A stretch of DNA of 64,000 nt from UBA288 sp050178135. GTDB lineage: Archaea > Halobacteriota > Methanomicrobia > Methanomicrobiales > Methanospirillaceae. Below are positions 51,029-59,608 of the stretch, in pieces (the stretch's first letter is position 1; each line of letters starts with the position of its first letter). Where the stretch lies: NCBI GenBank assembly GCA_050178135.1, contig JBFXGJ010000005.1, positions 14,770-78,769 of the forward strand, written 5' to 3'. The position numbers and the translations under genes are program-made. The notes under the pieces were generated by a model. That model did no database searches. It saw only the letters and a list, made by a program, of their open reading frames with translations, and was not told the origin of the DNA.

Positions 51029-51630
51029 TCTGGCGCGACGGTGCCCTCCTTTCACCCGGGGAGGGGGGGGTGTACGGCGAGAGGACGCGGGGGGGCTACC
51101 GGGTCTGGGACCCCCGCCGGTCCAAGTTCTCTGCCCTCGCCCATCTCGACCCGACGTTCGACCTCGCGCCCGGCACCCGGGTTCTCTATCTCGGGGCGGC
51201 GAACGGCACCACCGTCTCGCACGTGGCCGACTACGCTGAGGTCGTTTATGCTGTCGAGTTCGCCCCGCGGCCGATGCAGGACCTGCTCGCAGTGGCACGG
51301 CGGCGCACGAATATCATCCCGATCATGGCGGACGCCGGCCGGCCTGGCCAGTACGCGCACCTGCTCGAGCCGGTCGACCTCCTCTTCCAGGACGTCGCGC
51401 AGCCCAACCAGGCGGCGATCGCGGTTCGGAACCGGCTCTTCCTTATCCCGGGAGGCCGGCTCGCCCTGATGCTCAAGGTCCGCTCCATCGACCAGAGCCG
51501 CCCGCTCGACGAGGTCGGGGACGAGGCGGTGGGAGTCCTCGAGGAGGGAGGCTTCGCCGTCGACTCGGTCCGCTCTCTGACACCACACCACCGGGACCAC
51601 CTTGCGATCCTCGGGCGGCGGGTGGACTAG
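51025..51630 (+). CDS. flpA: Fibrillarin-like rRNA/tRNA 2'-O-methyltransferase
   Basis: The SAM-dependent catalytic subunit of the C/D RNP. The 201-residue protein has GERTRGGYRVWDPRRSKFSALAH in parts, the SAM motif RVLYLGAANGTTVSHVADY, YAVEFAPRPMQDLLAVARRR, the catalytic-Asp region IIPIMADAGRPGQYAHLL, LLFQDVAQPNQAAIAVRN and LMLKVRSID. Slightly shorter than average, otherwise complete. Start GTG 51025 overlaps the nop5 stop, so both subunits are made from one coupled message. Confidence 0.95.
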   Translation: MIWRDGALLSPGEGGVYGERTRGGYRVWDPRRSKFSALAHLDPTFDLAPGTRVLYLGAANGTTVSHVADYAEVVYAVEFAPRPMQDLLAVARRRTNIIPIMADAGRPGQYAHLLEPVDLLFQDVAQPNQAAIAVRNRLFLIPGGRLALMLKVRSIDQSRPLDEVGDEAVGVLEEGGFAVDSVRSLTPHHRDHLAILGRRVD

Positions 51631-52329
51631 GTGGACCGCACCCCCGTCCCGCCCGTCCTCCTCCTCCTTCTCGCCGCCGCTCTCCTCCTCCTCGTCCCGC
51701 TTCTCTTCCTCGGGCTGGTCGGCGGGGCCTTCACCCGGCTCGGTTTCACGCCCGTGCAGGTGCTCGCCCTGCTCGCTCTCACCCTCGCCGGCTCGTTCAT
51801 CAATATCCCGGTTGCCCGCGTCCGGGCCCGCGACCCCTACCCGGTCCGGCTCTCGCAGGGCTGACGCCTGGCAGAACGCCTCTACCGTATCCCGCCGTTC
51901 GCGGAGGAGACCACCGTCGCGGTCAACCTCGGTGGTGCGGTCATCCCGACCGTCGTTTCGGTCGGGGTGGCGCTCGCCGCCGTGCGCCTCGGGGGCCCGG
52001 GGTGCCTTCTCCTGGTCGGTGCCGGAGTGCTCGCCGTCACGGTCGTGACCCGGCTCTTTGCGCGCCCGGTGCCGGGGCTCGGGATCACGACCCCGTTCTT
52101 TGTCCCGACCCTCTGTGCGGGACTCGCTGGCCTCCTCCTCGGGTCCCTGGCACCGGGCACCGGGCCGGCGATAGGGTACATCAGTGGCACGCTCGGAACC
52201 CTGATCGGCGCTGACCTCCTGCTCTGGGGGGAGTACCCGCGTCTCGGGGCGGGGATGGTCTCGATCTGGGGGGCCGGTACCTTCGACGGGATCTTCCTCG
52301 CCGGCATCATCGCTGCCCTGATCGCCTGA
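51631..52329 (+). pseudogene. DUF1614 membrane protein interrupted by an in-frame TGA
   Basis: One continuous frame of 233 codons begins at GTG 51631 right after the fibrillarin stop and encodes a DUF1614-type membrane protein: TM segments VLLLLLAAALLLLVPLLFLG and VLALLALTLAGSFINIPVA, then after codon 77 AERLYRIPPFAEETTVAVN, NLGGAVIPTVVSVGVALAAV, GLGITTPFFVPTLCAGLAG and GYISGTLGTLIGADLLLW. A TGA at 51862-51864 splits it between LSQG and RLAERLYR. A C-to-T change of CGA, or a sequencing error, explains it simply. No selenocysteine machinery is expected in this lineage. Family function is unknown. Confidence 0.75.
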
Positions 52330-52378
52330 AGCTGCCCCGGACCCTGGTTTCATCTCGGATTGGCGCCCACGGTCCAGC

Positions 52379-53218
52379 ATGTCCACGTCACGCCCCTACC
52401 GGATCGCCGGTGCGTCGAAGCTCCACGACCCGGAGGCCCTCCCGGTCTTCGCGCGGCTCGTCGAGGACGGGCGGCTCGACGCGGTCCAGGTCTACGTCCG
52501 GTCTCCGCTGACGCCCGACGACCGGCGGACCCTCGAGGGCTACGCGGCCCTCGAGACCCGGCTCGTCGTCCACGCCCCGCACCACCGGGACGGGCTCAAC
52601 CCGGTGGAGCCGACCGCCCCGGACGGGCTCGCCGCGGCGGAGGGCCAGGCCCGGCTCCGGGCCGGCATGACCGTCGCGCTCGAAGCCGCCGACCTCCTCG
52701 ACGCGGACCGGATCGTCATCCACGGGGGGTGTTTGGTCACGTCCAGCCCTGCCGAGGGCATTGCCGCGATGGCCGCCTTCTTCGACGAATGGGCCGACCC
52801 GCGCCTCCTCCTCGAGAACCTGCCTGCCGTCTCCCGTGACCTGCACTTCCTGGGTACGTCGGCCGACGAGCTCAGGGCCCTCGGCAATGGGCGCGTCCGG
52901 GGCTACTGCCTGGACCTTGCCCACCTCTACGTTGCCGCCAATTACTATGGCTGGGAGTACGCGAAGGCGCTCGCTGCGTTCGATGCCCTCCCCGTCCTCT
53001 ACCACCACCTTTCGAACTCTCCCTCCGGGTCGGTCCTCGACCGGCACACCCCGCTCGACGCGCCCGATGGGGGCGTGCCGTTCGAGCACGCCTTCGCCTG
53101 GATCCGGGAGCACCCGGAGAACATGACCTGCCTGGAGTACAAGGACGCGGGCGGCGGTCTCTACGAGGGGCAGCTGATCGCCTTCGATACCCTCTACCGG
53201 CGGTACGCCCGTGGATGA
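52379..53218 (+). CDS. Sugar-phosphate isomerase/AP endonuclease-like TIM-barrel protein
   Basis: A 279-residue protein of the xylose-isomerase-like TIM-barrel family. Strand-end motifs with metal-ligand potential are LVVHAPHHRDGLNP, RIVIHGGCL, LLLENLPAV, GYCLDLAHLYVAANYY, YHHLSNSPSGSVLDRHTPLDAPDGG in parts and CLEYKD. The glutamates and histidines match the usual metal site of this fold. The substrate could be a sugar phosphate or a damaged nucleotide, but neither can be inferred. Its stop overlaps the GTG start of the small helix-hairpin-helix gene by eight bases, so they are coupled. Confidence 0.75.
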   Translation: MSTSRPYRIAGASKLHDPEALPVFARLVEDGRLDAVQVYVRSPLTPDDRRTLEGYAALETRLVVHAPHHRDGLNPVEPTAPDGLAAAEGQARLRAGMTVALEAADLLDADRIVIHGGCLVTSSPAEGIAAMAAFFDEWADPRLLLENLPAVSRDLHFLGTSADELRALGNGRVRGYCLDLAHLYVAANYYGWEYAKALAAFDALPVLYHHLSNSPSGSVLDRHTPLDAPDGGVPFEHAFAWIREHPENMTCLEYKDAGGGLYEGQLIAFDTLYRRYARG

Positions 53219-53474
53219 GCAGGACGCCCTCCGGGACCTGCAGCGCTGCCCGGGGATTGGCCCATCGCTCGCCCGGGACCTGTTCGACCTCGGGCTCCGC
53301 TCGGTCGATGACCTGCGGGGGTGTGACCCGGAGGCGCTCTACCTGGCCCACTGCGCGAGGCGGGGGTGCCATGTGGACCGCTGTGTCCTCTATGCTTTCC
53401 GATGCGCGGTCTACTTCGCCGGGAGCCCCGACCCCGACCCCGCGCTCCTCCTCTGGTGGAACTGGAAGGACTGA
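53211..53474 (+). CDS. Cdd1-type (pathogenicity locus family) helix-hairpin-helix protein
   Basis: An 87-residue protein from GTG 53211. It fits the Cdd1/PF11731 family end to end: LQRCPGIGPSLARDLFDLGLRSVDDLRGCDPEALY in parts forms a helix-hairpin-helix, followed by HCARRGCHVDRCVLYAFRCAVYFA with the conserved Asp-Arg-Cys. The HhH suggests nucleic-acid binding; the Cys residues may bind metal. Despite the family name no link to pathogenicity is implied. Coupling to the TIM-barrel gene, which belongs to a fold shared with endonuclease IV, makes a joint DNA or RNA role possible. Confidence 0.85.
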   Translation: MDEQDALRDLQRCPGIGPSLARDLFDLGLRSVDDLRGCDPEALYLAHCARRGCHVDRCVLYAFRCAVYFAGSPDPDPALLLWWNWKD

Positions 53475-53520
53475 GGACGCGCCCCGTGCCGGGTGTTGGC
53501 CCCACTTCCCGGTCAGGCGT

Positions 53521-54006
53521 CTAGAGCCGGCGGCGGACGGCCTCGAGGGCCTCCTCGAGGGTCTCGGGCCGGGGCTTCAGGATCACGACGGGAATATCGA
53601 CGATCCGCTCGACGATGGAGGCGAGCACCGGGGCGCAGACGATCGCGACCGCTCCCTCCTTTTCGGCACGGACAGCGGCGACGAGGCACTCCTCGAGCGA
53701 GTTGGCCGCGTAGCCCCTGACCGGGTACCGCCGGTCCCTGACCTCGATCTCCTTGCCGGCAACCGAGTCGAGCAGGAACCGCGCCGCGATCACCGCGACC
53801 GAGCGATGCTGGCGTGGCTCGAAGGCCTCAGCGATCCCGCGCACGGTCGAGAGGCGGGGGTCGCGTTCCCCCGACGAGATCTTGTACAGGGTCGGAAGGG
53901 GGATCCCCGTCTGGTTCGAGAGCTCCCGGATCGTCATGTCGCGCCGCGCCAGCTCCTCGGCGAGCGCGGTCTGGAAGGTCGTCTCGAGTATGCGCCGCAG
54001 AAACAT
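53521..54006 (-). CDS. HTH (XRE-type) transcriptional regulator with a C-terminal sensor-like domain
   Basis: A 161-residue protein. Residues 15-60 form an XRE helix-turn-helix, ELARRDMTIRELSNQTGIPLPTLYKISSGERDPRLSTV in parts. The rest (AVIAARFLLDSVAGKEIEVRD, EECLVAAVRAEKEGAVAIVCAPVLASIVERIVDIPVVIL in parts) resembles the N-terminal sensing domain of PrpR-type activators, which alternates between a ligand pocket and repeat strands. This architecture is known among methanogen regulators of unknown target. It is divergent from the large HEAT protein with only about 180 bases between, so it may control it. Start ATG 54006. Confidence 0.82.
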   Translation of the reverse strand: MFLRRILETTFQTALAEELARRDMTIRELSNQTGIPLPTLYKISSGERDPRLSTVRGIAEAFEPRQHRSVAVIAARFLLDSVAGKEIEVRDRRYPVRGYAANSLEECLVAAVRAEKEGAVAIVCAPVLASIVERIVDIPVVILKPRPETLEEALEAVRRRL

Positions 54007-54062
54007 GATACAGTTGTCTCTTTCTACCTGGATATTTTCTCCTGCTGGGAAACATTCACCGG

Positions 54063-57000
54063 GTGGAACGGAGGATTGTTCGACGGTCCCCCGGTGGGGA
54101 CTCCCCGGTAGGAAGGCCTGTACGGGCCAATACTGATAATACCCGTTCGCTCCAGATATCGGGTAGTATTCCAGGTGATGCTGTCATCGGGCTCTTTGAC
54201 CTCTTTCGGCCGAACGTGCAGCGGCTTGCCGCCGAACGCGATCTCCGGGCGCTTTTGCCCCTCCTCGAGCACCGCGACGCCCTCGTCCGGGAGGAGGCAT
54301 CGCGGGCCCTCAATGACCTTGCTGAGGAGGACCTGTCCCCCTTCCTCGAACTCCTCCGTACCGGGACTCGCGAGGTCCAGCGGCGGACGATCGGGGTCCT
54401 TGCCTCGCGTCCAGGTTTCGATGCCGCCCAGCTGATCCCGGCCCTCGGGGATGATACAGGGCGGGTGTACCCGGCGGTGGCCACCCTGGTCGCCCGCTAC
54501 GGCGAGGAGGCGATCCCCGAACTGGTCCAGGCGCTCGCATCGGGGCGAGAGGAGCTCCGCCGGGGAGCCGTGCTCGCGCTTCAGCAGATGGGGCGGACCG
54601 CCTGGCCAGCGCTGAAGCCCCGTCTCTCCGACCCCTCCTTCCGGGTGCGGCTCGGGGCGGCACAGGCACTCGAACAGTCGAAATGGACGCCCGCCGACGA
54701 GCGCGAGGAGTTCGCCTTCCGGTTCGCCCTCGAAGACTGGGATGCGATCGTCCGGATGCGCAAGGCCGCCGTCCCGCCCCTGATCGGTGCCCTCCGGGAC
54801 CCTCACTTCGGGATACGGGAGGAGGCGACCCGAACGCTTGGGCGGATCGGAGACGTAGCCGCATATCCACCTCTCGCAGCCCTGTTGACCCGCGACCCCG
54901 AGGAAGAGGTGAGGGCCGCCGCGGCAGAAGCCCTGGGACGACTCGAAGAGCCACAGGCGATCCCGCTCCTCCGGGGCGCCCTGCACGACCGATCCCACGC
55001 CGTCCGGCTCGCCGCGGCGAGCGCACTCGAGACCTTCGGCTGGCTCCCGGAGACCGAAGAGGAGACGATTGCACTCCTCCTGGCGACCGAGCAGTGGCCC
55101 CTGCTCGTGCGGCTCGGCGAGCCCGCCGTCCCTGCCCTGGTCCAGGCCCTCGCCGACGACTATTACGGCATCAGGACCGGTGCCGGCGAGGCCCTCCTCT
55201 CCCTCGGGCCGATCGGCCGGCGAGCGCTCGATGAGGCGCGGGAGCATCCGAACCCGACGATCCGGGACGGCGCCATCGGTCTCCTGGTCCGGGCCGGCCC
55301 CGCCCCGGACGCCCTCTCCCCGCCGCCCGGGCCTGTGGAGGAGACAGAAGAGGCGAAGGCGCCTCTCGAGGCGGTTCCCCCCACCCCGAGCTCACCGCCG
55401 GTGGACCTCGTCCCGTCACTCAGGCCCTCCCTGGTTGCACTCGGTTCGCTGGAATCTGCTCCGCGATCCCGGGGAGAGGGGTCCCTCCTCGCCCGGCTCG
55501 CGACCCTCGCGGCCCCGGGGGCGAGCGGCGCCCCTCCCATCAGGACTCGCATCTCGGCCCCGCCATCGATGCAGCGGGAGGCCGCGATCCGGGAGTTCAT
55601 CGAGGAGGCCCTCCACCGCAGTGAGGAGGCGGGCCACCCATCACCCTCGGCCGAACTCCTCTCCACCCTGGAGGAAGCTCTCGAGGGTCACGACCCGGCG
55701 GTCCGTCTGGTCGCGGTCGAGGTCTTCGGCCGACTCGGCCCGGATGCGGTCGAGCCCCTCCTCGGGGCCCTCGAGGACCCCGATCACCTGGTCCGATGTG
55801 CGGCCGTCGACGCCCTCGCCGGGTTGATGGATCCCCGGGCAACGGCCCCTCTCCTCCTGCGACTGCGCACCGACGGAGAAGAGGAGGTCAGGGAGCATGC
55901 GGCATGGGCGCTCGGAGAGTCCGGCGACCCCGGTGTGGTGCCGGCGCTGGTCAGTGCCCTTTCGGACCCGTACCTCCGGGTCCGGTCCGCGTCGTCCGCT
56001 GCGCTCACCTTTCTCGGGCCGGGTGTCCCGCCGACCCTCCGGCCGGTCCTTTCGGGAGACGACCTGCCGGCAGCGATCGCCGCGGCTCACGCCCTCGGAG
56101 CCCTCCGCGACGGTGCCTCGGTGCCGGCCCTCCTTACCCTCCTAGCCCGCGACGAGCCCGGGGCGGGGACGGCTGCGATCGCAGCCCTGGGGGCGATCGG
56201 TCCGGCGGCGGCCGGTCCCGTCACCGCGTTCGCACACGAGGCCGGGATCCCGACGGCGGTCCGGGTGCGTGCTGTCCGGGCCCTCGCGGAGCTCGGCATG
56301 AGCGCGGAGGACCGGCTCGTCCCGCTCGCAGCCGACCCGGATCCTGAAGTCGCTGACGCCGCGCGGACCGCCCTCGCGTCGCTCCGCCCCGGGGGGCTCG
56401 GCGAGGAGCACCCCGCGCCAACTGTGTCTCCGGTACGGGAGGTCGTCCTCCCAGCGGCCGAGGAGGCCGAGGTGACACTCGAGGCGTGGCACCGGCAGCC
56501 AACGGAACCGGTCGTCACCGCCCCGGGCCCCGCGCCCACGATGCCCCTCGCCGCGCTCGGCATGCTCGAAGAGGGGACCCCGGTGAGCCCCGCGCCGGTC
56601 GTCCCGGAGACGGAGCGTCCCGAGCCCGAACAGGAGGAGGATGAAGAGACCACGGAGGCGTCCTCCCCGGAGCCCACGGACGCGGACCCGGTGCCCATTC
56701 TCCTCGCCGCCCTCGCCGGGACGCCCGCGGACGCGCCGATCCTTCTCCGGCGGCTCGGCCGTACCGGCGACCCGCGCGGGCTCGGAGCGCTCGCCGCCCG
56801 TCTCTTCGCTGGCGCTCCCCCCGAGCGGCGTGCGGCAGCGGAGGCCCTCCGGTCCATGCCGCCCGCGGGGGCCGTGGGGGCGCTCGCGGGGGCGCTCCAC
56901 GATCCCGATCCCGGGGTCCGGGAGGCGGCGGTCTCCTCGCTCGGTGCTCTCTCCTCCCCAGAGGCGATGCATCTCCTGGTCGACCGATGTGCCGACCCCG

Positions 57001-57419
57001 ACTACGCGGTGCGCGAGGCGGCGATCGCGTCCCTCGCCCGGGCAGGCCCAGGGGCCATCGAGGCACTCATCGAGGGACTCGGACACCCGGAGCGGGAGGT
57101 CCGTGCCGGTGCCGCCCAGGTCCTCCACGAGGCCGGGTGGAGTGCCTCGGACGAGAGCGGATCCCTTGGCTTCGCCCTGGCGGCGGAGGACTGGCGCACG
57201 CTCGCCCGGTTTGGCGACGCGGCCCTCGGACCGCTCGCCTCACTCCTGGTCCACCCGGATCCGGACCTGCGCCTCGGCGCGGTGATTGCCCTCGGCGGTA
57301 TCGGCGGCGACCGGGCAATCGACCTTATCCGGCAGGCATATGCCGATCCCTCGCCGCTCGTCCGGAACCGGGCGGCGCTGCTCCTGCACGAGCGAAAGAC
57401 GGACGAGACGCGGGGCTGA
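54063..57419 (+). CDS. Large HEAT-repeat protein
   Basis: The frame is open from GTG 54063, but the protein most likely begins at ATC 54186 (GLFDLFRPNVQRLAAERD), which has AGGTGAT six bases upstream; related archaeal HEAT proteins start MGLFDLF. From there it spans 1077 residues with three blocks of HEAT/PBS-lyase repeats (roughly 10-385, 500-770 and 890-1070), for example REEASRALNDLAEEDLSPFL and VREHAAWALGESGDPGVVPAL, separated by acidic Pro-rich linkers. A recurring motif EFAFRFALEDWDAIVRMRKAAVPPL, cut at LEDWDAIVR, with variants TEQWPLLVRLG and AEDWRTLARFG marks larger internal repeats. Likely a protein-interaction scaffold. Confidence 0.8.
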   Translation: MERRIVRRSPGGDSPVGRPVRANTDNTRSLQISGSIPGDAVIGLFDLFRPNVQRLAAERDLRALLPLLEHRDALVREEASRALNDLAEEDLSPFLELLRTGTREVQRRTIGVLASRPGFDAAQLIPALGDDTGRVYPAVATLVARYGEEAIPELVQALASGREELRRGAVLALQQMGRTAWPALKPRLSDPSFRVRLGAAQALEQSKWTPADEREEFAFRFALEDWDAIVRMRKAAVPPLIGALRDPHFGIREEATRTLGRIGDVAAYPPLAALLTRDPEEEVRAAAAEALGRLEEPQAIPLLRGALHDRSHAVRLAAASALETFGWLPETEEETIALLLATEQWPLLVRLGEPAVPALVQALADDYYGIRTGAGEALLSLGPIGRRALDEAREHPNPTIRDGAIGLLVRAGPAPDALSPPPGPVEETEEAKAPLEAVPPTPSSPPVDLVPSLRPSLVALGSLESAPRSRGEGSLLARLATLAAPGASGAPPIRTRISAPPSMQREAAIREFIEEALHRSEEAGHPSPSAELLSTLEEALEGHDPAVRLVAVEVFGRLGPDAVEPLLGALEDPDHLVRCAAVDALAGLMDPRATAPLLLRLRTDGEEEVREHAAWALGESGDPGVVPALVSALSDPYLRVRSASSAALTFLGPGVPPTLRPVLSGDDLPAAIAAAHALGALRDGASVPALLTLLARDEPGAGTAAIAALGAIGPAAAGPVTAFAHEAGIPTAVRVRAVRALAELGMSAEDRLVPLAADPDPEVADAARTALASLRPGGLGEEHPAPTVSPVREVVLPAAEEAEVTLEAWHRQPTEPVVTAPGPAPTMPLAALGMLEEGTPVSPAPVVPETERPEPEQEEDEETTEASSPEPTDADPVPILLAALAGTPADAPILLRRLGRTGDPRGLGALAARLFAGAPPERRAAAEALRSMPPAGAVGALAGALHDPDPGVREAAVSSLGALSSPEAMHLLVDRCADPDYAVREAAIASLARAGPGAIEALIEGLGHPEREVRAGAAQVLHEAGWSASDESGSLGFALAAEDWRTLARFGDAALGPLASLLVHPDPDLRLGAVIALGGIGGDRAIDLIRQAYADPSPLVRNRAALLLHERKTDETRG

Positions 57420-57435
57420 TGTCACCCCGCTGGGG

Positions 57436-57828
57436 TTACCCCTCCGCGCTCGATGCCTCGGGAGGAGGGAGCTCGCGCTCGGTCCGGGTGAGCTCTTCGA
57501 CCTGGGCGACGATCCGGAGTCCGAGCGGGGTCTCGTGGTAGACGATCCAGTTCGCCTGCCGCTCACCCCGGATCAGCCTCATCGACTGAAGAACCGAGAG
57601 GTGATAGGAGAGCTTCGAGTCTGGTACCCGGAGCACCTCCTTGATCACCGATACACAGAGCGGCTGGGACTGGAGCAAAAAGAGGATGGAGAGGCGTATT
57701 GGGTCCGATAGAGTATGGAAGAGTCGACTGTCGGTTCGGATCCGTTCGGGGTCCGGCAACAGCGCCCTCAGCGCCTCGGTTCCCCCCTGGTCCTCGATCA
57801 CCTGCCTGAGGTCGTCTGGGACTGCCAC
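57436..57828 (-). CDS. ArsR-family winged-helix regulator
   Basis: A 130-residue regulator. The HTH region is LFHTLSDPIRLSILFLLQSQPLCVSVIKEVLRVPDSKLSYHLSVLQSMRLIRGERQANWIVYHETPLG in parts, the standard ArsR fold with recognition helix SKLSYHLSVL. Cys in PLCVSVIKEVL occupies the region where metal- or metalloid-sensing ArsR proteins bind ligands, but only one Cys is visible. It is co-directional with and downstream of an arsenate-reductase-type gene, and has its own TATA-like element (ATTTATATC on the minus strand, near 57884-57892). Start ATG 57828. Confidence 0.9.
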   Translation of the reverse strand: MAVPDDLRQVIEDQGGTEALRALLPDPERIRTDSRLFHTLSDPIRLSILFLLQSQPLCVSVIKEVLRVPDSKLSYHLSVLQSMRLIRGERQANWIVYHETPLGLRIVAQVEELTRTERELPPPEASSAEG

Positions 57829-57883
57829 CTTATCCTCACCCGCACCGCCTGATAGAGGCGCACACGTCCCTTAACCTCAATCG

Positions 57884-57894
57884 ATATAAATAAT
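57884..57894 (-). promoter_or_regulatory. Probable TATA box of the arsR gene
   Basis: The minus strand reads TTATTTATATC, an AT-rich near-consensus TATA element about 56-66 bases before the ATG at 57828 and just past the arsC stop codon. Confidence 0.45.
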
Positions 57895-57900
57895 TACCGC

Positions 57901-58308
57901 TTAATCCCCGAACGTCTCTTCGAGCCAGGTGGCGATCTCGTCCCGTGCCCGGCGAAAGGCCTCGTGCCGCCCCGCCCCCTCGACCACTGCCGGGTCGGAA
58001 AACGAAGCGTGGAGGGTCTCTTTTGCGCCGGGGAAGAAGGGGCAGGTCTCCTGCGCCCGGTCACAGACGGTCACCGCCGTGTCGATCGGGGTGTCGAAGA
58101 CCTCCATCAGCCCCTTGGCACGCTGGCCGACGATGTCGATCCCGAGCTCGGCCATCACCCGGACAGCGCACGGGTCGAGTGTCGTTGGATCGGTACCTGC
58201 GCTGAAGGCCTCGAACCGACCTGGAAAGCGGTGGCGGAGGAGCCCCTCCGCCATCTGGGAGCGGGCCGCGTTGTGCGTGCAGAGGAAGAGGACGCGCCTG
58301 GGTGTCAT
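57901..58308 (-). CDS. arsC: Low-molecular-weight protein phosphatase-type arsenate reductase
   Basis: A 135-residue protein of the thioredoxin-coupled ArsC/LMW tyrosine phosphatase family. The P-loop is LFLCTHNAARSQMAEGL (C-x5-R-S), with FSAGTDP, VMAELGIDI and TVCDRAQETCPFFPGAKETLHASFSDPA in parts, including the resolving Cys pair expected of the redox-type enzyme. Reduces arsenate to arsenite, or dephosphorylates proteins; the ArsR-type gene directly downstream supports arsenic response. No arsenite pump lies next to it. Start ATG 58308; the longer version adds eight residues without a ribosome site. Confidence 0.88.
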   Translation of the reverse strand: MTPRRVLFLCTHNAARSQMAEGLLRHRFPGRFEAFSAGTDPTTLDPCAVRVMAELGIDIVGQRAKGLMEVFDTPIDTAVTVCDRAQETCPFFPGAKETLHASFSDPAVVEGAGRHEAFRRARDEIATWLEETFGD

Positions 58309-58375
58309 CCTGAAAAATGGGGGCGCCACCATCCCATATACCTATCTTCCGGGCCCCCCCACGCTCCTCCATTGC

Positions 58376-59602
58376 ATGACCGGCACGACCCACCCCTCCC
58401 TGGCGGGGGACCGTTTCTCGCTCCCTCCCAACGTCCAGGTGGGCACGGTCTCCTGCGGCGGCCGGACCATCGAACGGTTCGAAGCCGAGTTCTGGACCTC
58501 GCGACAGCGGCAAGCCCACTCCCTCCACGAGCTCTCCTACCGCGCCTGTTTCAAGCCACAGCTCCCCCGGTTCTTCATCGAACGCCTGACCGATCCCGGG
58601 GACCTCGTCTACGATCCGTTCTCGGGAAGGGGTACGACCGCGCTTGAGGCGACCCTCCTTGATCGCCGCGTCGCGGCGAATGACGCGAACCCCCTCTCCG
58701 CCCTCCTCGCCGCGCCCAGGCTCGCGCCTCCTCCCGACCCAGGGGTGGTTGCCGACCGGCTCGCCTCCTATCCGGTCGACCCCGCCGCACAGGCCGACCG
58801 CGATCTCTCGATGTTCTACCACCCCGAGACCGAGGCGCGCCTCGTCTCGCTCCGCCGGGTCCTGGTCGAACGAGCCCGAACCGGAACGGAGGACGCCCTC
58901 GACCGGTGGATCCGGATGGTCGCGACCAACCGCCTCTCCGGCCACTCCCGGAACTTCTTCTCGGTCTACACCCTGCCACCGAACCAGGCTGCCAGCCCCG
59001 AGAGCCAGCGACGGATCAACCAGCGGCTCGACCAGGTCCCACCGGTAAAGAACGTGAACGAGATCGTGGTCCGCAAGACCGCCCAGCTCCTCCGCGACCT
59101 CTCGAACGAGGACCGCGCCCGCCTCGCACGCGGGGCTCAGGACGCCCGCTTCATGACGGGGGACGCTCGGTCGACCACGGCCCTCGCTTCGAACTCGGTC
59201 CGATTGACCGTCACCTCGCCGCCGTTCCTCGACCAGGTCGCCTACGCGAAGGACAACTGGCTCCGGTGCTGGTTCAACGGGCTGGACGAGGAGACGGTCG
59301 GGGCCGGCATCACGATGAGCCGGACGGTCGCGACGTGGTCCGCGGTGATGGGCGAGGTCTTTGTCGAGCTCGCCCGGGTCACCGCCCCGGGAGGGCATGT
59401 CGCGTTCGAGGTGGGTGAGGTCCGCCGGAGCACGATCCCGCTCGATGAGCACGTGGTCCCGCTCGGAGAGGAGGCGGGGCTCACCTGCCGGGCGATCTTC
59501 GTCAACCGGTCGCGGTTTACCAAGACCTCCCATATCTGGGGAGTATCGAACCACCGGGGGGGCACCAACACGAACCGAATCGTGGTCTTCCAGAAGGAGT
59601 GA
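58376..59602 (+). CDS. DNA methyltransferase (N4/N6 amino-methylase), orphan
   Basis: A 408-residue SAM-dependent DNA methylase. The SAM-binding motif I is LVYDPFSGRGTTALEATLL (residues 78-96), and the catalytic motif IV is TVTSPPFLDQVAY near residue 281, an SPPF type often seen in N4-cytosine or N6-adenine enzymes; motif order is I before IV. The N-terminal part (AHSLHELSYRACFKPQLPRFFIERL in parts) is conserved in archaeal solitary methylases. No restriction endonuclease or specificity subunit is adjacent, so it may act in gene regulation or repair marking. Start ATG 58376, divergent from arsC. Confidence 0.82.
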   Translation: MTGTTHPSLAGDRFSLPPNVQVGTVSCGGRTIERFEAEFWTSRQRQAHSLHELSYRACFKPQLPRFFIERLTDPGDLVYDPFSGRGTTALEATLLDRRVAANDANPLSALLAAPRLAPPPDPGVVADRLASYPVDPAAQADRDLSMFYHPETEARLVSLRRVLVERARTGTEDALDRWIRMVATNRLSGHSRNFFSVYTLPPNQAASPESQRRINQRLDQVPPVKNVNEIVVRKTAQLLRDLSNEDRARLARGAQDARFMTGDARSTTALASNSVRLTVTSPPFLDQVAYAKDNWLRCWFNGLDEETVGAGITMSRTVATWSAVMGEVFVELARVTAPGGHVAFEVGEVRRSTIPLDEHVVPLGEEAGLTCRAIFVNRSRFTKTSHIWGVSNHRGGTNTNRIVVFQKE

Positions 59603-59608
59603 GGGGTC

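Noticed and set aside
51862..51864. Selenocysteine readthrough of the in-frame TGA in the DUF1614 gene
   Set aside because: No selenoprotein family resemblance, no obvious SECIS-like hairpin noticed, and the presumed lineage is not known to use selenocysteine. A point change or sequencing error is simpler.
54178..54435. ATG at 54178 as start of the HEAT protein
   Set aside because: It is out of frame with the HEAT repeats and its reading soon stops.
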